A DNA stretch of 64,000 nucleotides from JAOPZW01 sp963803375 (GCA_963803375.1 CAWDMB010000012.1:1-64000), one strand, 5' to 3'; positions 1 through 8,587 are shown, counted from the first letter of the stretch. The notes: a model not told the origin generated them from the sequence alone. A program made the numbers and translations.

Positions 1-96
1 GCGGTGGTAGTCGCCGAGCGCCCAGGCTTGGCGAGCGGCGGCCTTTACCCGCCGGTCCGCATCCGCAGTCTTCTTCGTCACCGGATTGGCGGACAC
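1..96 (-). CDS. Class I SAM methyltransferase, N-terminus only (cut by window edge)
   Basis: A minus-strand frame starts at GTG 96 and runs open through base 1 (32 codons). Its end, VKAAARQAWALGDYHR, matches the opening of UbiE-like SAM-dependent methyltransferases, where an R-x-x-W-x-x-GDY segment precedes the SAM-binding GxGxG loop; that loop would lie outside the window. A strong ribosome site (GGAGGAGG) sits just upstream of GTG 96. An in-frame ATG at 186 is an alternative start, with TACGGT 7 bases before it. The gene follows the LuxR-type regulator on the same strand and may be co-transcribed with it. The substrate is unknown. Confidence 0.6.
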   Translation of the reverse strand, partial: MSANPVTKKTADADRRVKAAARQAWALGDYHR

Positions 97-240
97 ATCG
101 ATCCTCCTCCGTCCTGCGAGTCTCCTGATCGTCGCGAGCGCCGCCACCTCGGCCATGAGCCGGCCCGGTTCGGTTCGGTGCTCCATGCTCGCCACCGTAG
201 TCCGGGCGCCCATGTACTGGCTTCGCCCGAAGCGGCGATT

Positions 241-1953
241 TCAGGTGCTCTTCCGATAGCCAGTTCTGGCTATCGCTGGGGGCTCTTCGAGCAATCCGAG
301 GCGGGCGGCCAGGGCCGCCGCAGCGGTGCGCGAGGGCACGTCGAGCTTGCGGAGGAGATTCGTCACGTGGCGGTGGACCGTGTGCTCGCTGACCACCAAC
401 CGCTCAGCGATCTGGCGGTTCGTGAGTCCCTCCGTGACGAGGCGAAGCACCCCGCGTTCACGCGGCGTCAGCTCAGGAAGCGTCGAGGCTGCATCGGCGG
501 AGCGGATCGCTCCGTAAAGCAGCTGCTGCGCCCGCTCGGCCTCGTGCTCGGCCCCGAGCTTGCGGAGTTGTTTCACGGCAGCTTCGCCCTCGCGCTCGGC
601 GTCAGCTGCGCGACCCAGCGCGAGGAGGGTGGTGGCGAGCTCGATCCGCGACTGGGCTGCCTCGAATGGCCCACCGCCGCGCTCGAAGCGATCGATTGCG
701 TCCTCGAGCGTCCGGCGAGCCCGGTCGTGGTCGCCGCTCGCCGCCGCGAGCAGCCCCTCGGCGAGCTCGACGGATCCCCGGAGAGGCTGCGTGCACACGA
801 CACGCTCGAGCTCGCGCAGGGCGTCAAGCGCCGAGCCGGCCTCCTCCAGCTCGCCGCGCGCCGTGCGCGCTCGAAGCAAGAGCTCCAGCCCGGGGGCCCG
901 GTCGAGCTTGCGATCCGCCGACACTTGCCGCAGGAATCGCTCCGCCAGCTCGACCGTTCGAGCGGTTTCGCCGCGATCGAGGGCGAGGCGAGCGCGACAG
1001 AGCTGCGCCGCCTGGGCAGGCCCCGCCTGGTCGAGCAGGCGTGCCGCCTCCTCGACCCTGCCCTGCCGCCGCCTTAGTTCGGCCAGGCCAATGAGAGGTC
1101 CGCCGACCATCGCCGGGCGGGAGCGAGAGAAGTCCTCGATCGACGCCTCCAGCACCGCCTCCGCGTCCTGCCACCGGCCACGCCAGAGGTGCACCGCGCC
1201 GTACTCGGCCCGGCAGAAGGCGAGCATGTAGCGGCTCCCGTAGCGCTCGGCGAATTCGGCGATCCGATCGCACCACTCGAACGCCCGCTCGTAGTCGCGC
1301 ACCGAGGCGCAGGCGCCGACCAAGAAACAGCACGCCCAAGCGCCCGAGATCGGAACCTCAGCCTCGCCTTGGAGGGCAGCCGCCGTGGCCTCGTCGAGGC
1401 AGCGCATGCCCTCCTCGACCTGGGCTTGCGCGACCAGTGCGGCACCCTCGAGGGCGAGGCCGAGCATCTCTTGGTCGGGTACGGCGAACCGCCTCCCGAG
1501 CTCTGCCGAGCGGCGCCCGAGCTTCGCCGCCTTCGCGCTTTGACCAGCCGCGTGGGCCATATAGCCGTCGAAGAAGGCGAGCCACCCGTGCTCGGGGCCG
1601 CCTTCGAGCGGGTCGAGGAGGCGATGAGCGCGAGCCAGCCACCCGTTTGCCACGGGTACGGCGCCGTGGAAGTCGAGCTCATCGCAGGCGAGCCAGGTGG
1701 CCATGCGGGCGGCGCCGGCGACGTCCTCCGCGTCTTTGTAGAGGCGGTAGGAACGCTCGCGCGCTGCGAATACCGCCGCCGGGTCATCGAGCCACCACGC
1801 CGCCCAGCTAAGACCTTCGAATGCCTCGGGCGTCGCCTCGACGGCCAGCGCCTCTTCGAAGTGCGCCCGCGCTGCCTCCCACCGCCCCTCCTGGAGCTGC
1901 ATCCAGCCAATGTCGAGCGGCGGGGGAGCTGGCCTACTCGATGCCTTTGCCAC
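241..1953 (-). CDS. TPR-repeat LuxR-family transcriptional regulator
   Basis: A 570-residue protein with a long alpha-helical N-terminal part (about residues 10-480) rich in TPR-like A/L/E helices. A C-terminal LuxR-type helix-turn-helix (about residues 495-553) reads LTPRERGVL, then NRQIAERL and HTVHRHVTNLLRKL, the canonical recognition helix. No P-loop is visible, so this is a regulator carrying only the TPR half of the MalT/LAL type, without the ATPase. Such proteins bind DNA through the C-terminal domain, with TPRs sensing a protein or small ligand. The start is GTG at 1953. The target is unknown; the methyltransferase downstream on the same strand is a candidate. Confidence 0.85.
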   Translation of the reverse strand: MAKASSRPAPPPLDIGWMQLQEGRWEAARAHFEEALAVEATPEAFEGLSWAAWWLDDPAAVFAARERSYRLYKDAEDVAGAARMATWLACDELDFHGAVPVANGWLARAHRLLDPLEGGPEHGWLAFFDGYMAHAAGQSAKAAKLGRRSAELGRRFAVPDQEMLGLALEGAALVAQAQVEEGMRCLDEATAAALQGEAEVPISGAWACCFLVGACASVRDYERAFEWCDRIAEFAERYGSRYMLAFCRAEYGAVHLWRGRWQDAEAVLEASIEDFSRSRPAMVGGPLIGLAELRRRQGRVEEAARLLDQAGPAQAAQLCRARLALDRGETARTVELAERFLRQVSADRKLDRAPGLELLLRARTARGELEEAGSALDALRELERVVCTQPLRGSVELAEGLLAAASGDHDRARRTLEDAIDRFERGGGPFEAAQSRIELATTLLALGRAADAEREGEAAVKQLRKLGAEHEAERAQQLLYGAIRSADAASTLPELTPRERGVLRLVTEGLTNRQIAERLVVSEHTVHRHVTNLLRKLDVPSRTAAAALAARLGLLEEPPAIARTGYRKST

Positions 1954-2312
1954 GGCAGCGCATTCTCACACGTGCCTGTCGCGCTCCCGCATTTTCCGCC
2001 GAGCGGGCATCTCGCGACCGTCGTTGAGACCAACGCCTTGGACGACCTGCACGCTGTCCACACGCAGTCAGCTGGCGCCCGCTTCGGCGGGCGAATGCGG
2101 GAGTTGGGTCTCGCTCTCGCTCGTGAGCACCAGCGATCGTCTCGGCGCACGCTCGCGACGCTCCCGCTCACAACAGCGCGCTCGAGGCTCCCATAGATCC
2201 TTGGCCCAGCGGTGGCTGCCCTCGCCCTCGTCCGTCGCAAGGACATCACGCAACTGGAGCGTGTGGTGCCCCTGGCGGCTCGCCGGGGTGGAGGCGAGCG
2301 GGGACCCGGCGG
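1954..2312. other. Intergenic region between recombinase and LuxR-type regulator
   Basis: No convincing gene in either direction. It contains a perfect 7-bp stem with a TTCG loop (2076-2093). As both neighbours are on the minus strand, it must hold the end of the recombinase transcript and probably the promoter of the LuxR-type gene. Confidence 0.5.
2076..2093 (-). terminator. Stem-loop with TTCG tetraloop
   Basis: Perfect inverted repeat CGCCCGC-TTCG-GCGGGCG. It lies about 220 bases past the recombinase stop on the minus strand, with no T-run after it. It could be a factor-assisted terminator or a leader hairpin of the LuxR-type gene. Confidence 0.35.
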
Positions 2313-3338
2313 TCACTCGAAGGCGAGCAGGTGCGTGGGGTGCTCGCGAAATCCGGCTCGGCTGCGGTCGTACAGTCGAGTCGTGTCGGCCGAGGAGTGG
2401 CGGGCGGCGTCCTGGGTCTCGGGGAGGGGGACGCCACGGTCCAGGAGCATCGTGACGAAGGTGTGGCGCAAGCGATGCGGATACAGCCGGTCGACCTGGT
2501 CGGGGTCTGCGCCCAGCAGACCCGCGTGCCTCGCGAGCTGGGTGAGCAGACGGGCGATGGCCTGGCGGTTGAAGGGCTGCCACGCGGCGCTCGCGCCGTG
2601 ACGGGTGCGTCGACCATCCTGGCGGCGAAACAGCGGCCCCGAGGTCCGGGCGCCGATGGCGGTGAGCAGCGCGCGCTCGGTGCGCTCGTTGAGCGCGACG
2701 GCGACCTCTTTGGCGCCCTTGCCGCGAACGATCAGCGAGTGCCCGCCGCCGGGCTCGCGACGCAGATCCTCGACATCGGCGCGGCAGACCTCAGAAACGC
2801 GCAGGCCGTTGAGCACGAGCAGGCACACGATCGCTTCCTCTTGGGCGCCGCGCTCGGTGGCGGTCGCGAGCAGAGCCTGGACGTGGGTATCGGTGATCGC
2901 GCGCCCGCGCGGTTCACGACGTACCGTCGGGCTCTTCACGCCCGCCGCCGGCGAGGCCGTCAGCACGCGTTGGTCGGCCAGGTAGCTGTAGAAGGCGCGG
3001 ACCGCCGACAGGCGCCGCGCGACGGTTGCCGGTGCGTAGCGTTCGCGACCGTTGGAGACCGGCGCGCCGTCGGGGCCGACGAGCTCGGAGAGCCAGTTGC
3101 GGTAGCGGTCCACGTCGGGCCGGGCGACCTCGAGCGGATGCGTGCCGCGCGCGCTCAGCCAGCGAAGAAACGTCGCGAGGTCCAGCGCGTAGCTCTCGCG
3201 CGTCCGTGGCGCGCGCTGCGACGCCAGAAAGTCGTCGACGAGGCGCGCGACCTCAGCGTCCGGGGCAAGGGCGATCGGGTCGGAGGCCACGAACCTTCCG
3301 TTCTCGATCTCCTGCCCGATTCCTTCCCGAATGTGCAT
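2313..3338 (-). CDS. Tyrosine recombinase / integrase (XerC/D-like)
   Basis: A 341-residue protein from ATG 3338; the frame stays open upstream to 3416 but that extension is low-complexity and unlike the family. An N-terminal SAM-like core-binding domain (VARLVDDFLASQRAPRTRESY) precedes a catalytic domain with all expected residues: Arg in LNGLRVSE, Lys in RGKGAK, HRLRH, ARHSS and the nucleophilic Tyr in TTRLYDR. The family cuts and rejoins DNA through a 3'-phosphotyrosine. No xer partner, tRNA target or clear att repeat is adjacent, so it looks like an isolated mobile-element integrase rather than housekeeping XerC. It borders the eroded zone 3.5-9.5 kb and may have taken part in its rearrangement. 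Confidence 0.9.
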   Translation of the reverse strand: MHIREGIGQEIENGRFVASDPIALAPDAEVARLVDDFLASQRAPRTRESYALDLATFLRWLSARGTHPLEVARPDVDRYRNWLSELVGPDGAPVSNGRERYAPATVARRLSAVRAFYSYLADQRVLTASPAAGVKSPTVRREPRGRAITDTHVQALLATATERGAQEEAIVCLLVLNGLRVSEVCRADVEDLRREPGGGHSLIVRGKGAKEVAVALNERTERALLTAIGARTSGPLFRRQDGRRTRHGASAAWQPFNRQAIARLLTQLARHAGLLGADPDQVDRLYPHRLRHTFVTMLLDRGVPLPETQDAARHSSADTTRLYDRSRAGFREHPTHLLAFE

Positions 3339-3896
3339 TCGGGCCAATAGAGGGACAGATCTCGGCGGTGGCGTCGGGCTGTGGCAGGCTCCCTGCTGGA
3401 GCGCTACCTCGCGCACGCTTGCGGGCCCAAGCCATCGGCCGGCCAGAAGGGACCGCGGGTTCGGATGAGGTCCATCGGCGCTACGTCGGGCGACGGCGTC
3501 GACGGCCGGCGCTCGTCGAGCAGATAGCCGCCGCCCACGCGGAGGTCGACAAGGGGCTGCCGGGAAAGGTGTTGCACAATGTCAGCAGTTTTCGGGGCAA
3601 ACTGTTGCAACCTCCGTGCCTCGGACTCCCACAGTTCGTCGGCTGGGTTATGGAATGTCGCGTCGACCCCTCAGAGGAGCGGAGGCCTGATGGCGCCGGC
3701 CCCGGGCGGCGGTGGCGGTAAGGTGCGAGCACGTCGCCGCGCTTGCCATCCTCGCTCGACCGGTACTGACCAGGCGCCGCTGCAAGAGGCGATGTGAGAG
3801 CCAGTTGCGCGTCTCGGCCCGCGCCCTACCGGACGTGGGAAGGGACGGCGCGCGGTCAGCGTCCCAGGTGGGCGCACCCAACCCAGGAGGTACTCC
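3339..3896. other. Non-coding stretch upstream of recombinase and secreted protein
   Basis: No supported gene. It contains an AT-richer patch near 3570-3610 with a short hairpin (CAGTTT 3586-3591 pairing with AAACTG 3599-3604) and a TGTTGCA direct repeat on either side of it. This could be recombinase-binding DNA or a promoter region. The plus-strand half must hold the promoter of the secreted protein at 3897. Confidence 0.4.
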
Positions 3897-4487
3897 ATGC
3901 GCAGGATCCTGCTCGCGACAGTGGCCGCCGTGGTCGCCGTCGGCCTGATCGCCGGCTCGGCCGGCGCCGCCAAGCACCCGCCGAAGGCGAAGGCACGCGC
4001 TGCCGCAGCCGCGAAGACGACCAACCTGCGGCTGACGCCGTCCACACCGCAGCTCGCCAGGTGCATGCCCCACGCCCGCGTCAGGGTGACGCTGAAGTCC
4101 ACGACCGACCAGGTCGGCTTCGACCGGTTCAAGGTCCGCGCCCGTGGTTTGCCGCGGAACACCGACTTCACGGTCTTCCTGCTCCAGACCGCCGGGGCGC
4201 CGTTCGGCGCCGCCGAGTACATCGGCGACATCACGTCGAACAAGCGCGGCAACGCCAGCAACGAGTTCCGGCTCATCGTCGACGAGGCGTTCTCGAGCAC
4301 GATCGTCAACGGCCAGCGCGTCCGTGTCGACCTCAACCGGGTCGGCATGTGGTTCGCCGACCCCGCCGACGATGACTTCTGCCGCGCGACGCCCGGCACC
4401 AACATGGTGACCCCGTTTGACGGCGACAACGAAGCCGGCGTGCAGGCCTTCAACTCGGCCAACGCGCGCGCGCTGCCCGCCCCCTAA
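3897..4487 (+). CDS. Small secreted protein of unknown function
   Basis: A 196-residue protein with a clear signal peptide (MRR, hydrophobic residues 4-22, A-G-A cleavage region) followed by a K/A-rich linker and a compact domain with two Cys (in RCMPHAR and DDDFC) that could form a disulfide. It begins with ATG 3897 preceded by AGGAGG at 3885-3890, an unusually good ribosome site for this window. The stop codon (4485-4487) lies directly beside the broken end of the IS110 transposase, so the element boundary is at its 3' end. I do not recognise the family. An extracellular or wall-associated location is likely. Confidence 0.8.
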   Translation: MRRILLATVAAVVAVGLIAGSAGAAKHPPKAKARAAAAAKTTNLRLTPSTPQLARCMPHARVRVTLKSTTDQVGFDRFKVRARGLPRNTDFTVFLLQTAGAPFGAAEYIGDITSNKRGNASNEFRLIVDEAFSSTIVNGQRVRVDLNRVGMWFADPADDDFCRATPGTNMVTPFDGDNEAGVQAFNSANARALPAP

Positions 4488-5370
4488 TGCGGTAGTGCCA
4501 GGCGGCTTCGACCAGCAGTCGGCGGGCGTGGCGTGAGCCGGTTTTGGTGATCGCACCTTGGCGGCGCGTCTCGCCGGAGCTGTTCTCGGAGGGCACCAGC
4601 CCGAGGTAGCTCATCAGCCGGCCGGCGCGCTCGAAGCGCTCGAAGTCGCCGACCTCGGCGCACAGCCCGACCGCCGAGAGCGTGTCGATCCCGCGCAGGC
4701 AGCGCAGCCTGGCGACGGTATCGGCCCACGGCGAGTCGGGGACGAGCTCGGCGATGCTGACCTCCAGCGCGTCACGGCGCAGCACGAGCGCGTCGATCGC
4801 GCCGAGGTAGTCAAGCAGCGTGGCCTGCGCCCCTTGCTCGCCGAGGTCGACCCTGGTCAGCCACGCGCGGTGCCGCGCGCTCCACGCGCCGGCGCTGTCC
4901 TCGTAGCGGATGTCATGGCGCAGCAGCAGCTTGCTCAACCGCTGGCGGGCGCGCATCAGATCGCCGCGCAGGTCCTCGCGCGCCCGAACCAGGTCGCGCA
5001 GCGCCTCCTCCTGGGTGCTGGGGACCCTGACCGGGTGCAGGCCGTCGATCATCAACAGCCGCAGCACGCGCTCAGCGTCGCGCTGGTCGGTCTTGACGCG
5101 ATCCTGCGCCGGGCGCTCGATCTTGCCCGGCGCCGCCACGATGCAGCCGATCCCCGCGCCATGCAGCGCGCGCGCCAACCCGTACCCCGTCGGCCCCGCC
5201 TCGTACGCCACGCGCGTCGGTCCCAGCAGCGAGGCGCAGAACTCCACCACCTCGCTGGTCGTGCCCGGCAGCCGCCGTGTGCGCAGCTCGCCCGTCGACG
5301 CGTCGACGGTCACCGCGAGCACGCTGCGCGCATGAACATCCAGACCAGCCCAGCTGCGAACCTGTGCCAT
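4450..5370 (-). pseudogene. IS110-family transposase, 3'-truncated
   Basis: The N-terminal DEDD (RuvC-like) domain is intact: Asp11 in GLDVHA, Glu57 in AYEAGP, and Asp95/Asp98 in KTDQRDA. The second IS116/IS110/IS902 domain keeps the PSENSSG serine motif (about residues 260-266). Homology stops after LVEAAWHYR (residue 294, base 4489); the last 12 residues are antisense to the neighbouring secreted-protein gene. Family members usually have roughly another 80-100 residues. The start, ATG 5370, has AGGAGG at good spacing. IS110 recombinases act with a bridge RNA; this copy has lost its tail and right end and is presumably inactive by itself. Confidence 0.85.
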
Positions 5371-5545
5371 GGTCGGTACCTCCTATGCGGTTGTGGCCCC
5401 GCCGCGCGAGGACCAGTCGCGCGGCGCGAACATCCCCCGATCGCCGTCGGAGGGACCGGCCATGCCTACCAGCACCGGACGTCAACCTCTAACGGGCACC
5501 GTCCCGCGGCGGCGCTTGGGGCCCGGCCTCAAGCGCCGCCGCCGG
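4488..5545 (-). mobile_element. IS110-family element remnant (left end plus truncated transposase)
   Basis: This covers the truncated transposase and its structured leader. The right boundary of the remnant at 4488 is seen directly, as the point where transposase homology gives way to the stop codon of the secreted-protein gene. The other boundary, near 5545, is a guess set by the outermost hairpin; IS110 elements have no terminal inverted repeats that would mark it. Confidence 0.6.
5395..5545 (-). ncRNA. Candidate bridge-RNA relic in the IS110 leader
   Basis: Three consecutive perfect or near-perfect hairpins precede the transposase start. In transcript order they are a 13-bp stem (5530-5542 with 5506-5518, 11-base loop), an 8-bp stem with one bulge (5433-5440 with 5447-5455), and a 10-bp stem (5400-5409 with 5417-5426, 7-base loop). 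In the IS110 group the bridge RNA is encoded in the non-coding left end just upstream of the recombinase, and has about this size and several stem-loops. The structure is seen; the identity is inferred. Confidence 0.45.
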
Positions 5546-5637
5546 CCGCTGGGCGCGGTTGTCGGTCTGGTCGACAGCGCCGTCGGTCATGCGCTTGCGC
5601 TCACGCGTCGACCCGGGGGTCGCTTGGTACTGTTTAG

Positions 5638-5880
5638 CCGCCGATGCTTGCGCCAGCCGCTCCGTGAGCGCGATCCTGGAGAGGTTGGTGTTGGCCCCGC
5701 GGGATGGTCGGCATCATCGAGGCGTCGGCGACGAAGAGCTCTCGAGCCCGTAGACGCGGCCGTCGCCGTCCACGACGCGACCGATCGCGCATGTCGCGAC
5801 GGGGTGAAGGAAGCCCCGTGCCGCCTCGCGCACGTGCGTGACCGCGTCGACCTCGGGACCCGGGCGCGCTCGCGGCCGCC
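5638..5880 (-). pseudogene. GMC oxidoreductase C-terminal fragment, frameshifted
   Basis: On the minus strand one frame reads GFLHPVATCAIGRVVDGD and then RVYGLE; a second frame continues as LFVADASMMPTIPRG; a third as ANTNLSRIALTERLAQASAA. Together they form the signature C-terminus of GMC (glucose-methanol-choline / cholesterol oxidase-like) flavoenzymes: HPVxTCxMG, then LxVADASxMPxxP, then NTN and AERLA. Two frameshifts (near 5730 and 5700) break it, and everything upstream of the fragment is missing. The matching N-terminus lies on the opposite strand at 6996. Confidence 0.75.
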
Positions 5881-5973
5881 GCCGGCGGGGCCCGGACCGC
5901 GTTCACGACCGCATTACGGGCCGGTCACCGTCACTTGACACGCCGTCGCGCGTGGTGCGGCTCAATAGCGGTG

Positions 5974-6490
5974 ATGGAGATGCCGCTGATCGCGCACCGT
6001 TGCGGGCGCGCCTATGGCCCGGACTCCTCGCGGCAGGCGCTGTGGGGGGCGCTTGCAGGGGGCACACTCCACGGCGTCGAGGCTGACGTGTGCCTCACGC
6101 GCGACGGCGCGCTCGCGTGCCTGCACGACGCCTGCCTGCCGCTCGGGACCACGCTCACGGGGTGGGCGCACGAGCGGTCGGCCGCCGACGTGCTCGCGGC
6201 GCGGCTGCTCGACCGCGAGGGGCAAACGACCGTTGAGCGGCCGCTGCTCGTCGATGAGCTGCTCGAGCTCGTCCGGCCCGGGCTCACGGTGCAGCTCGAC
6301 ATCAAGGCGCACGCTGATGCGGCGCTGGCGCGGCGCACGGTCGACGCGCTCGCGGCCGTCCTGGCGCGGCGTCGTGACGCCGGCCGGGTCGAGGTCTCCA
6401 GCTTCCACGCCGCCGCGGTCGAGCAGGCGGTCGCGCACGGGTTGGCCGGCCGGCTCGTCATTTGGGTCGACTCGGGCGTCAGGGACCGTG
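5974..6490 (+). pseudogene. Glycerophosphodiester phosphodiesterase N-terminal fragment
   Basis: From ATG 5974 or 5980 the frame gives IAHRCGRAYGPDSSRQAL, then GVEADVCLTRDGALACLHDA and VQLDIKAHAD. This is the GDPD order: HR near the start, the metal-binding E-x-D pair, HD, then an acid-x-K strand. GDPD family members hydrolyse glycerophosphodiesters to glycerol 3-phosphate. Similarity fades after LAGRLVIWVDSG near 6480, where the second half of the TIM barrel should follow; instead the frame runs on as low-complexity sequence and enters the small gene at 6769 in phase. It looks like a truncated gene, although the 341-residue fusion frame is formally open. Confidence 0.6.
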
Positions 6491-6768
6491 GGTCCGGCCG
6501 GCCACGCCGCGATCATTGTGACGTGGCCCACAACCCGAGTGGGTCAAGGGACGCGGACGCGCGGGCGTCGCGCTGGGACGGTGCTGTCTCCAAGCGAGAG
6601 CGCGGCGAGGGACGGAAGGAGCGTAGGACGATGACGCCGAGAAGACAGGACTGGGCAGCGCGCGCGCGAGACGAGCTCGCTCGTGCATGCCTCTCGCGGG
6701 CTCTTGGTGGCAATCGATGCTCGACAAGGACTGAACGCCCGGCGAGCGGACGCTGCGACACCGCTGAC

Positions 6769-6999
6769 ATGACGCGCGAACCGCTTTCGGAGGCGCAGTC
6801 GTTGCGGCAGCTCCGGGCTGAGCTCGCCGCGCGACTTGGCCGCGGCGACTCGCTCGACAGCGTTGAGCGCGAGCTGATCGCGCACAGCCCGCTGTCAGAG
6901 GAGCAGAAGTCCGCACTCTGGCTCTACGGCTGGTCGCTCCCGAAGCTTCAGCGGCGGCGCGCCGTGCTTTCCTGCCTCGAGTCCCTGGCCCGAGCATGA
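6769..6999 (+). CDS. Small uncharacterised helical protein
   Basis: A 76-residue protein from ATG 6769 (MTREPLSEAQSLRQL) ending LSCLESLARA. It is predicted mostly helical, with charged N-terminal and amphipathic central segments, and has no signal peptide. Its stop overlaps the start codon of the GMC oxidoreductase fragment (ATGA at 6996-6999), the usual mark of a two-gene operon, so it probably once preceded an intact GMC oxidoreductase. There is no good ribosome site, and it is also in frame with the GDPD fragment upstream, so the true start is uncertain. I do not recognise the family. Confidence 0.5.
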   Translation: MTREPLSEAQSLRQLRAELAARLGRGDSLDSVERELIAHSPLSEEQKSALWLYGWSLPKLQRRRAVLSCLESLARA

Positions 7000-7088
7000 C
7001 CACTGTGCCTTCCGTCCAGAACTACGACGTGTTGGTGGTCGGCTCGGGGTTTGGCGGGTCGGTGGCGGCGCGCCGGCGGTCTCGGTGA
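6996..7088 (+). pseudogene. GMC oxidoreductase N-terminal fragment
   Basis: ATG 6996 opens MTTVPSVQNYDVLVVGSGFG, a textbook dinucleotide-binding beta-alpha-beta (GxGxxG) start of an FAD-dependent GMC/cholesterol-oxidase-type enzyme. After GSVAA the sequence becomes RRRSR and stops at 7086. Only about 25 residues of a roughly 500-residue enzyme survive. The C-terminal end of such an enzyme lies inverted at 5638-5880. Confidence 0.7.
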
Positions 7089-7168
7089 GGCCAGGGATAC
7101 CGCGCGCGGGCACCAGCCGGCGCGAGTGGCGAGCCGCAGCGGTGTCCCCGTCCTCTCGGCTGCATCCG

Positions 7169-8587
7169 TCACGCCTGCACCGCCCCGACCGCGCCGGAGC
7201 GGCCCGATCCATCGAGCTGCTCCAGCCGCTCGATCGCAGCGCCGACGTGGGTCAGATATCGCTTCAGCGCCACCTTCACGGGCGGCTCGGCCAGGTGGTC
7301 GGGTAGCGCGCGTAGCAGGTTGAGCCGGCTCTCGGCCAGCCAAGCGGAGAGGTCGGGCTCGGTCAACCAGCGCTGCTCGGTCCTCCATGTGCGGCTCATC
7401 ATTCGCGGCCAGTCGTCGATGCTGCTGGCGTAGGGGTTGGGTGGGCAGAGTCGGTTCTTGTCGGCGTCGTCCTCCCGGTGGGCCTCGACGAAGCCCACGA
7501 GCGCCGCGTTGAATGTCGGCGTGTTGTGCCGGACCTGCTGAAGCACGATCCGACCGGGTTGGAAGATGGGCGTGGCAGGGGCGTTGCGCAGGCCAAGCGC
7601 CGTGCAGTCCACGTGGAGGACCTCGGGGCCGGTCTGGGCCTCCCCCTGCTCGAGGACGATCCGGTCGGCCTCGATGCGCCGGACGCGCCCGAGCCTGACG
7701 ACGGTCTCGATCTGCCGCAGCGCGTCGAGCTCGCGGGCGCTGAGCATCGTCCCGCGGTACATCGTTGCGGGCCACGAGGGATCGAGGCGGAAGAGTCGCC
7801 CCGAGGCCTCGAGTCGGTCGAACAGGTCGTCGATGTCCCCCGCCTCGGCGCCGGCCTCGGCATCGCGGGAGATACCCGCCATGATCGCACCGACCTGCTC
7901 CAGCGGCTGAAAGTCGGCGCGGTCGTGAAACCAGGCGTCCCGGGGCCGGACCCAGCGGATCCGCTCGGGCTCCGTGTCGTTGTCCAAGAGCCAGGTGCAC
8001 GCGTCGACCGCCGTCTTGCCCGACCCGAGCACGGTGTAAGAGGAGGCCGATCGCGCGGTGGCCGGCAGGTCGTTGATGGCCACGACGCGAGCGCCCGAGG
8101 CGACATCGAAGCTTGGGGTGTGCGTGGCCGGCACCGACGCCTCCAGGTAGCGCGCGTCGACCACCTTGCGACGTACGGCGATGTTGTGGAGCACGCCGGT
8201 GCTCAGGTCTCGTACCTGCTCACCGTCAGCCCCTTGCCCCGTGTGCTCGTGCTCGGTGAGGATGCGGACCCGCCCTGTCCGCGTGAGCCGCGAGGCCGCC
8301 AGGGCGAAGTAGTCGCAGACCTCCTCGCCCGTCGCCCGTTCGTAGTAGCCCGCATTCTCGCCGACCTCGTCGATGCGGTCCTCGCCCAGCGCCATCGAGT
8401 TCACGCCGTAGTACGCCGAGGGGCTGTGCAGACGGATGAATGGGTACGCGTGCTGCCAGTGGCCCCCCGGGGCGCGCCGGCGATCGATCAGCGTCACCTC
8501 GACGTCGGCCTCCGCCACCAGCGCGTCGGCGAACGCGAGGCCGCTCGCGCCCGATCCGACGACCAGGTAATCGGTGTGGACGAGCAC
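7169..8587 (-). CDS. FAD/NAD(P)-binding oxidoreductase (flavoprotein monooxygenase-like)
   Basis: A 472-residue protein from GTG 8587, chosen because GAGGAGG lies just upstream; the frame is open to 8620. It begins LVHTDYLVVGSGASGLAFAD, an FAD-binding Rossmann fold (GxGxxG), with the second-strand acid in TLIDRR and a PGGHW motif. A second nucleotide-binding motif, VLGSGKTAVD, follows in mid-protein. The double-Rossmann layout fits pyridine-nucleotide flavoprotein oxidoreductases or monooxygenases. The substrate is not evident. It is divergently transcribed from a TetR regulator, which is probably its repressor. Confidence 0.8.
   Translation of the reverse strand: MLVHTDYLVVGSGASGLAFADALVAEADVEVTLIDRRRAPGGHWQHAYPFIRLHSPSAYYGVNSMALGEDRIDEVGENAGYYERATGEEVCDYFALAASRLTRTGRVRILTEHEHTGQGADGEQVRDLSTGVLHNIAVRRKVVDARYLEASVPATHTPSFDVASGARVVAINDLPATARSASSYTVLGSGKTAVDACTWLLDNDTEPERIRWVRPRDAWFHDRADFQPLEQVGAIMAGISRDAEAGAEAGDIDDLFDRLEASGRLFRLDPSWPATMYRGTMLSARELDALRQIETVVRLGRVRRIEADRIVLEQGEAQTGPEVLHVDCTALGLRNAPATPIFQPGRIVLQQVRHNTPTFNAALVGFVEAHREDDADKNRLCPPNPYASSIDDWPRMMSRTWRTEQRWLTEPDLSAWLAESRLNLLRALPDHLAEPPVKVALKRYLTHVGAAIERLEQLDGSGRSGAVGAVQA

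Noticed and set aside
3571..3609. TGTTGCA direct repeats around a short hairpin near the integrase, as a possible attachment site
   Set aside because: Only 7 bases long, no second copy at another element boundary and no tRNA nearby, so an att site is not supported.
5634..5906. Open minus-strand frame of 90 codons as an intact small gene
   Set aside because: Only its middle part matches the GMC family, and the flanking matching segments are in the other two frames; it is a broken gene.
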